Positions 57,413 to 64,000 of a stretch of 64,000 bases of DNA are shown here, piece by piece. The notes beneath the pieces are model-generated. The model was not told where the DNA came from and made no database searches. It saw nothing but the letters and a program-made list of their open reading frames with translations. Positions within the stretch are counted from its first letter, which is position 1. Every line of letters starts with the position of its first letter. The position numbers were made by a program, and so were the translations under genes. Source of the DNA: Pseudopithomyces maydicus (Eukaryota; Ascomycota; Dothideomycetes; Pleosporales; Didymosphaeriaceae); the NCBI GenBank assembly GCA_026873275.1, contig JANTUC010000008.1, forward strand, positions 1,798,001-1,862,000, in the 5' to 3' direction.

Positions 57413-58045
57413 GGCTGGAATTGTATGATACATCTGTGTGCTCATCAGAGGGAGAGATTTGGAGGGAAGAGGGCAGGGGAGGAGAAATGATGTGTACGAT
57501 ACGACACGATACATGTGCCTGCGCGCGTAAAAGATCCCGAAAGGGTAGAGAGGTGGAGGGGATTGTAAGATTATGTATGTGGGTGCGCATCAGGTGGCGT
57601 TTGCATAGATACATGGATAGAGAGATACCACTCAGCTTCTGGCATCGGAGTATTTGATCCCAGGATACGACATGATAAACATGCCATGCATGCGGCTGTT
57701 CACGGTGCTGTGTAAGACCTCGCTTCACGGCGCAAAGCCCATTGGCAAACAGGTGACAGCATGGTATTATTTTCTCCATGACATTGGGGATGATTGCTCC
57801 ATTCGCAAAACAAAATCGGGGTACTTTCAATCCTCCTGCCCGTGCTCCTGCCGCTGCTGGCAAGTGCTCCGTGTGTTCTAGACACCGAGTGAACCCCTAC
57901 AATTACCCTGCACATAATGCCAAATCAGCTCGTCGCTCAGATGGCTGCAGATGCTTCATTAGCCAAACCCCCATATATCCAAGCGCCCACATGTGTATCA
58001 TGTGGTGCAAAGTGGCGTGTACCACGACGGTAGGTCCCGGCAAAA
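57233..58045. other. Intergenic region with GA repeat
   Basis: (GA)n at 57366-57406, then the 3' flanks of ERV1 and the MAPK gene. The minus-strand frames across the GA repeat are translation artefacts. Confidence 0.55.
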
Positions 58046-59320
58046 TTATCGCATAATCTCCTGGAAGATGAGGACTGCGTCTCGTTAGCGTACATCTTCA
58101 CCAAGCAGGTTGCGGATTGACTTACGCTTCAGCTGCTCCTTGGTAAGGTTGTCCTTGTTCTTGTCAAAGTCGAAGAACTCCTCTGGAATGGGGTCTGCCG
58201 TAGGCTCGTCATCGGGGTCGTGGTACGGCTCCAGGTACGGGTGCTTGAGAGCCTCCTCGACCGTGATGCGCTTCACCGGGTTGAAAGCAAGCAGGCGCTC
58301 GAGCAGGTCCAGAGCAAGGTCGGATGTCTTGGGGAACATGGCCTTCCACGGGATCTTCTTCTTGAACGGAAGCGAGCGGATGTACTCCCGAGCACGGCGG
58401 GACTTGATGCCGTAGTAGTCTTCCATGGTAGGCGTGCCGAGCACGTCGAGGATGAGGGTGAGCTGGTGGTGGTCTGAGGCGCTGGATTAGTATTTTGTCT
58501 AGCTGTAGGAATTGAGATAAACTCACAGTCCTTGCCAGGGAACAAGGGCTTTCCGCTCAGCATCTCAGCCAGGATACATCCCACACTCCACACATCGATA
58601 GCCTTGGTGTACTCCTTGAAGGTCAACATGATCTCGGGAGCTCGGTACCATCGTGTAGCAACGTATTCCGTCATGAAACCGGAGTTGTCCTCGGTCGAAG
58701 CAGCTGATCGAGCAAGACCAAAGTCGCAGACCTTGAGATCGCAGTTTGCGTTGAGGAGCAAGTTGGAAGGCTTGAGATCGCGGTGCAGCACATTCGCAGA
58801 GTGCATTGCCTTGAGAGCACGCAGGGTCTGGTAGATGAAGTACTGGCAGTGGTCGTCGGAGAGCTCCTGAGTGCGAATGACACGGTGCATATCCGTCTCC
58901 ATGAGCTCCTGCATGCCGTTAGTTTCCGACTCGCGTCAAGGGCTCCGTTTCAACTTACCTGGATCAGATACACTTCGGTGAAGGTGTCATAGTTGCGGGG
59001 TTTCTGGATGTCGAGGATGGAGATGATGTTCTCGTGGTTGAAGTACCTAAGGAGCTTCATCTCGCGGAGTGTGCGCAGACAGAACATGGAGTGGTCAAAG
59101 GGTGTGATCTTCTTGATGGCAACCTTCTGGCCCGAAGGCTTGTGCAGCGCCGAGCTGTCGCATGGTCAGGAGCGGCGATTGACAGTGGTGTGGAAAGAGG
59201 AGGAGCTCACCAGACGACTCCGTACGCGCCCTCGCCGACTACATCCTGGATGTCATACTGCTCCGACACGTTGAACGAGATCTTCCTGGAGCTTCCGCTC
59301 CCTGCAGGTGCGCGCGACAT
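58046..59320 (-). CDS. Fus3/Kss1-type MAP kinase
   Basis: Predicted 354-residue kinase of the pheromone/invasion pathway (Pmk1/Fmk1 in pathogenic fungi). Five exons on the minus strand: 59320-59211, 59154-58959, 58908-58527, 58473-58126 and 58074-58046; total 355 codons. It has GEGAYGVV (glycine loop), VAIKKI (Lys), HRDLKPSNLLL (catalytic loop), KVCDFGLARS (DFG) and the activation TEY in MTEYVATRWYRAPE. The docking side (FNPVKRITVEEALKHPYLEPYHDPDDEP) is intact. A frame running past the fourth exon ends in a false tail; the real end KLLIFQEIMR comes from the 29-nt last exon. No fault found in this gene. Confidence 0.96.
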
Positions 59321-62156
59321 TGCAGCTGCTTGTGGGGTGGTTGACTGCGCGTTAGCGCCTGTTGGTTTAGCTGGGGGCTACGACCGCAAAGTGCTGGAAG
59401 ACAACAGCTACTTTGGCGAAAGACGAAGCCTATATGCGCGGGGGCCGTTAGCAGCTATCCTATTGTGTCGCAGCGAAAGAACCAACGGCGTCGAGGGCGA
59501 GCAGTAGGCATAAGCGAAGGTCTCTCGTGCCGATGAGAAGGAGTAGCGAGGAAGCCGCAGGCCGCTGTGCTTTGCAGTTTACGTGTCGCTGCCTGGGACG
59601 CGCTCCTGCCGTCTCTCTCTCACTGGAGGAAGGTGGGCTCTGCCGTTGCAAGTCGTGGGAGGGGGCGCGCCTGCCTTCACTTCAGGCCGAGGAAGTCGCC
59701 CTCGGGCCCTCCGTGCAGGTGAAGGCGCACCGCACCGCACCGTGACTCCCACCGCACCTGCACCTGCACCTGCCTGTGCCTGCAACAGACGCAGGGCAGT
59801 ACGTCCAACCTCGCGCCTCTCTCGCCTCCCGCGCCTCCTCTCTGCTCTTCATGTGGTGTCCGGGCTCAGGGGAGATGCACATACCGGTAGACGAAAATGC
59901 CGCAGCCTTGAGGTCGACCTTGTCGTCGTGCTGAGTGCGTCGCTGCGTGTGTGCTGGACTTGCTAACCAGACTCCCTCTGCGTGAGGCCGAGTCGCACCC
60001 GATTATATGCGGAACAGGAGGCGTGTCCTGGCGGTGGGTCGACACGGTCTGGGTCCAGGGCGGGCGGGTGTAGAGAGTAGCGGGGCGGGCGACGGCTCGA
60101 ATACGGAGCGCGGAGGGGTCGTCAGGGCCTGCGAGGTGTGAGCTGGACGCCAGGTCAGCGCTGTCCAACGGCAATGGCACAGAGGTGAGGCGAGCGCAGA
60201 CGTGGCAACGTACAGCAGCAGGAGATGGCGGCCAGGCACGGCGGTGTCGCGGGCAAAAGGGCTCAGCGATGGGCGTGGGGCGGGTGCTGCTAACACTTGG
60301 GTAGGACACTTGGTACTGTAGGTGGGATGGCGGGGCTTCGTCTGCAGCTGATTCCTGAACCGGCACCGCAGCGAAACAACAGAGTGGAATGCGTCGAAAA
60401 GCGTCGAAAAGTCGATCTGGGAGCCAAACGACAGCCTGAGGGTCCTTGCTACCCAGTTATACCTCACAGCCTCCGCCTGTGCCTGGGAGCCAGAAGGTGC
60501 AGCGCTGGACCAGAGCTAGCCCACCCTCCCTTCCACGTCCTAGCCGCTGGGGGACTGTGCTTGCGCACTGAAGACACACGATCCCGCCGCCATGCCGCCT
60601 CTGCTGCGCCCATTGGCTCCCCGTCAAGTCGCTGTCTCACGCTCCAAGTAGAAAGCCCATCTTGAATCACCCGGAACCCAGTCCTGTGATTTCTCCCCTA
60701 CCCACACCCCTCGACAGCACCGCCCCTAACTGCTTCCGCTTCCCCCTCCCCGCCAACTGTCTGCTCCACCACCAAGCCCAAGCTCGACTCCCGACTCAGT
60801 CCTCCTACAGCGAACCTGGGGCAGTTCAGGCCTTCCGTGTTCCAACCCCGTACGCCATTGCGTCGGCACCACCATGGACACGGATTCCAAATCGCACGAG
60901 CGCCTGAGCCTGACGTCGCCATTCCCACCCATACCCAACGGCATCAGCTTGCAAGTCCAGGCCAAGCTTCGTAGGGCAGCCTCTGAAACCTCGCTCGCGT
61001 TTCCGCGAACCGTCCTGCAGGGGCCAAGTTGCATCTCTGCGGCGCCTATACCTAGCGCGACCATGTCTCAGCCCGATATCCATGCGGCTGTAAACTGTCC
61101 CGAGGCGATTGGACATGGCGCTTCCATCTCGTCTTCTACCCGTCCGCAGCAGCCCCGTTGTAGTAACGCAGAGAGCCCAAAAGCGACCACGAGAGCCCAC
61201 CCTTTCTGCCCGTTTGGACGCCCTTGGGCCGTCGCTTGTCGTCGAGGGCCCATGTTTCATGGCCGTCGACCCGGCCCTTTCCAACTGTTTCAGTTGCTAA
61301 CCGGGCATCATCCTTGCTGCTTCTGGACGTGTATGAACAGCATCACGCCTGACTCTTACTTTGTGCCTGAGGCCGGAATCGCCGCCATCTTAATGCCCGT
61401 GCTAATGCTTGCATCGCATATCTCCTCGTTGCTAATGACCACCGTCTAGATCACTGAGTCTTACAAAACTCTGTTGTCCAATTTACTCCGCTGGCACCGC
61501 GCTACCTATATTTAGCCCGCTCAAGGAACCCATTTTTTATTGTCCGCTGTGCTGAAGGTTTTGTGATGCTCTCATTTACGTTCAACTGTAGCCGTTGGAA
61601 TCGCCCCTATAGCTGGCGATCACCATTTCCAGATGCTTCCACGTAGCGTGCCAGCGCAATGTAGGTACTAGTTCCCCCAGACCGAGCACGTGGCTTGCCC
61701 GAGTAAGTGCATCTGCAGGGTCCCGGATGGCCCAATCCCGAGATCCGAGAGTGGACGCAAATGCTGCCGTTTGTGCACCTACATGTTTGTGTTTGGGTGA
61801 CCCCATCTCTAGCTCCTGTCTCGTGCAGCAAAGAGTTTCCCTTTTGGGCCCGGTTCGCAAGTGTGCTTGGGCTAGAGCTGCGAGCGGCAGGGCGCTGGAT
61901 GACGCCGACGGCTTACTTGCCTGGGGGGTTCACGAGGTGATGTAGGTGTTCGGGGAGGATGTTGGAGTGCTTTGTTGGACTTGGACTTGTACGTACGTAT
62001 AGCAGGATTCGTCTCTGTATCCATCGTGAATGTACATACATACATATTTCCAAAATCCCAATCCACCACCTTATATACATAGCCATCCCTTCCCAACACT
62101 CACAGCCCCATCGCTCCTTCCTTTCCCCACCAAATCTCACCCCTACCACTCCTCCC
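59321..62156. other. Long intergenic region
   Basis: MAPK upstream region, then no supported gene. A plus-strand frame at 60874-61449 (191 codons, from an ATG) is Ser/Pro/Arg-rich without a domain and is not called. C-rich stretches (62240-62420) precede the DUF1772 gene end. Confidence 0.45.
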
Positions 62157-62955
62157 TCACCCCGACAAAACACCCACAACCCCAACCGCAAAACCCACCC
62201 AAGCCACAACATCCACACTCCCCCACCTCACCTTGTGCCACCCCACCCACTCCCTCACCAACGCCCTCGCCCTGCCTTCTCCCTCTTCCCCCTCCTCCTC
62301 CTTCTCTCTCCCTCTCCCCCTCTTCCCCCCGCACCTCCCCCTTCCCATCCTTCTTCCCCCCTCCCCAGTCTCCCCTCCCCCTCCCCACCCCCAGCACACA
62401 TCCCAAACAACCCCCCACGCTCCTCCCCACCACCGGCACAAACGCATAATGCGCAAGCGCCCCCACCCCGCCAACGACGTACCACGTGCGCCACCCACCC
62501 AACGGCTTGACCCCAGCTGGGAAGAGCACCAGGTTCGCGCCGCAGGAGAGCAGCGTCACGCTGTTGAGCCCGATGACCGAGTACACGCCTGTGCTGAAGA
62601 AGGTTGTGAACCATGCGGGTATCACGAGGTCCGCTGATGATGGTGGTGGTGGTGGGGTTTTTCCTTTGGGGGGGTTGCGAGGGGGTTGCTGGATGAGGAT
62701 GAGGATGGGGAAGGGGAGGTGGAGGTGGAGGTGGAGGTGGAGGTGGAAGTGGAGGTGGAGGTGGAAACGGAATCGATCATGGCCCGCGCGAGACGCGTGT
62801 CGATGGGGGGCACGCCGAGGAAGGACGTCGTGGTGAGCCATTCCATGTATGCGTGTGTGAGGGAGGCGGTTGTGGAGAGGAGGGGGTGAGGCGGAGGAGG
62901 GTGAGGGCTGGGGGGAGAGGGTGAGGGTTGTGCCGAGGAGGGTGGACGTTGCCAT
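62157..62955 (-). CDS. DUF1772-type membrane protein, frame broken several times
   Basis: Reads as a small four-helix membrane protein of the DUF1772 (anthrone-oxygenase-like) family, roughly 267 residues. It starts MATSTLLGTTLTLS at 62955, continues in another frame as TASLTHAYMEWLTTTSF and PPIDTRLARAMIDS, then back as DLVIPAWFTTFFSTGVYSVIGLN and PLGGWRTWYVVGGVGALAHYAFVP, and ends in a third frame as EWVGWHKVRWGSVDVVAWVG. Added bases at runs 62910-62915, 62882-62886 and 62668-62674 restore the first part; two more are needed between about 62240 and 62420. The family includes monooxygenase-like enzymes, but the active role here is unknown. Confidence 0.7.
62718..62770 (+). repeat. GGTGGA tandem repeat inside the DUF1772 gene
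   Basis: About nine units of GTGGAG/GTGGAA; on the coding strand they give Ser-Thr repeats (TSTSTST). They lie in a variable loop. Confidence 0.8.
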
Positions 62956-64000
62956 GTTGGTTGGTTCGTTGGTTCGTTGGTGGTCTGACGAGGGTGTTTG
63001 AAGATAGAGACGCTGAGGTGGTACGTTGGTATGGGGGATGATGTTGATGTTTTGCGCTGGGGTATGTGTGTGTGTTTGTTTGTATGTATATCCTTTGGTC
63101 GATAGATTGGCGAGGTTTTTATGTCGTTCGATTCGCTCGATTCGTTCGTTCGTATGGGCGGGGGAAGTATCTGTCTAATCAATACCTAGGCACGGTAGAG
63201 ATATAAACAGCGATGCAACAACCGAAGGATGGAACGAGCGTCGATCCGTATACCCCAGCACCACCCAAAATGTAAACCAAGTACGTAGGTAGCGATCTTC
63301 CACGCAACAATCAATATATGAAATCACAAACCGTAATCTCGCGACACACACACGCATACACACACATATATATATATATTTACACAACAACCCGTAGCCC
63401 CCCCAGCAATTCTAAAGTCGCACGTAAGCACGCTTTCCCCACAACGCGCCACAAGGTGAGGTGGTGAGCATGTGGCCTGACGGGGCCCTGACAAGGCCCT
63501 GACAGCGCCGTGACAGCGCCGTGGCGGGGGCCAAAGGGGAAACTTCGGGAGCGGGTGCGGGGTCCGTTTTGCCGTTCGAACCGTACATGATCCATCATAC
63601 CGACGACGGGATGGGATGGATGCGATTTGGAGTACAACTCTATGTACTCGCCCGTAATGTAATAGTAATGGAAAAGGGGGCGATATGCAGCGCTGATGAC
63701 GAGAGAAGCGGTGGGAGGGAAAGTGCGAGGGTGGGTGGACGGATGTATGTAATGACACTCTGGGTGGAACGGGGTGGAGATAATAGATGGGATAGGATAG
63801 GACAGGATGGGATAGATGACTAGATTATTGTGTGTTGGGTTGTGCGTATGATGAGGTGTGTGTATGTATGTGTACACGAGTGTTGAGATGAAGCTGGGTA
63901 TCATTCTATTTTACGTTGATTCGACTTCATCCGCCACGAGCCGTATACGTGAATATGCAAATACGTACGTACGAACCCACCGCGATAGATCAAAAACGCC
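62956..64000. other. Right-end region, microsatellites
   Basis: (TTGG)-type and (GTTC)-type repeats at 62960-62985 and 63120-63160, a (TA)n at 63365-63380 and the repeats GGGATAGGATAGGACAGG at 63788-63820. No gene supported. Confidence 0.5.

Noticed and set aside
60874..61449. 191-codon plus-strand frame as a gene
   Set aside because: No domain, biased Ser/Pro/Arg composition, and overlapped by equally long minus-strand frames.
1..64000. tRNA or rRNA genes
   Set aside because: I scanned for box A/box B pairs and rRNA-like blocks; GTTCGA occurrences did not sit in a tRNA-like fold. Only a tool run would exclude them.
1..64000. A secondary-metabolite gene cluster
   Set aside because: Transporter, hydrolase, regulator and DUF1772 genes occur but no core synthase (PKS, NRPS, terpene synthase) is present.

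Overview
The window is nuclear DNA of a filamentous ascomycete (Pezizomycotina; Dothideomycetes is my guess but the sequence alone does not prove it). The reasons are: genes broken by many 50-70 bp GT-AG introns, pyrimidine-rich leaders, a Zn2Cys6 regulator, an AA9 polysaccharide monooxygenase, a Fus3/Kss1-type MAP kinase, ALG1, ERV1 and VPS62 homologues, and no operons. I rebuilt 25 gene models by joining exons; in the well-supported ones the exon lengths sum to whole codons.

Layout. 0.7-6 kb: a full-size ABCG transporter and a predicted secreted YcaC-type isochorismatase-like hydrolase, convergent. 7-11 kb: three small intron-less orphan genes (P1-P3) in AT-rich DNA. 13-17 kb: a patatin-like phospholipase and a small conserved gene. 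18-22 kb: three membrane-protein genes. 22.5-23.3 kb: a CinA C-domain (NMN-deamidase-like) gene. 24.4-27.6 kb: more orphans (P4-P6). 29-37.4 kb: housekeeping genes ALG1, an Msc2-like zinc transporter and a TFIIIC 90 kDa-type subunit. 37.7-43.4 kb: an HD-domain cyanamide-hydratase-like gene, an AA9 LPMO and a Zn2Cys6 regulator. 45-55 kb: conserved proteins of unknown role, VPS62 and a small membrane protein. 55-63 kb: a PQ-loop protein, ERV1, the MAPK and a DUF1772 membrane protein. The last kilobase is microsatellite-rich.

Two observations stand out. First, at least ten conserved genes are broken by single-base losses, and nearly all can be placed in runs of 4-7 C or G. One or more bases restore the frame, splice phase and family motifs each time. 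This looks like a systematic base-calling or polishing artefact, so most of these genes are probably intact in the organism. Second, four of the orphan proteins (P1, P2, P3, P5) share a nine-residue core motif and a following Trp, which suggests an undescribed, lineage-specific family. Two of the orphan genes (P3 and P6) have inverted copies of a dispersed ~90 bp repeat just upstream, a candidate MITE-like element; a fifth copy lies at 34.2 kb.

The genes do not form one pathway. The carbohydrate-degrading and regulatory genes at 38-43 kb and the accessory, AT-rich blocks at 6-13 and 24-29 kb are the variable parts; the rest is conserved cell machinery.
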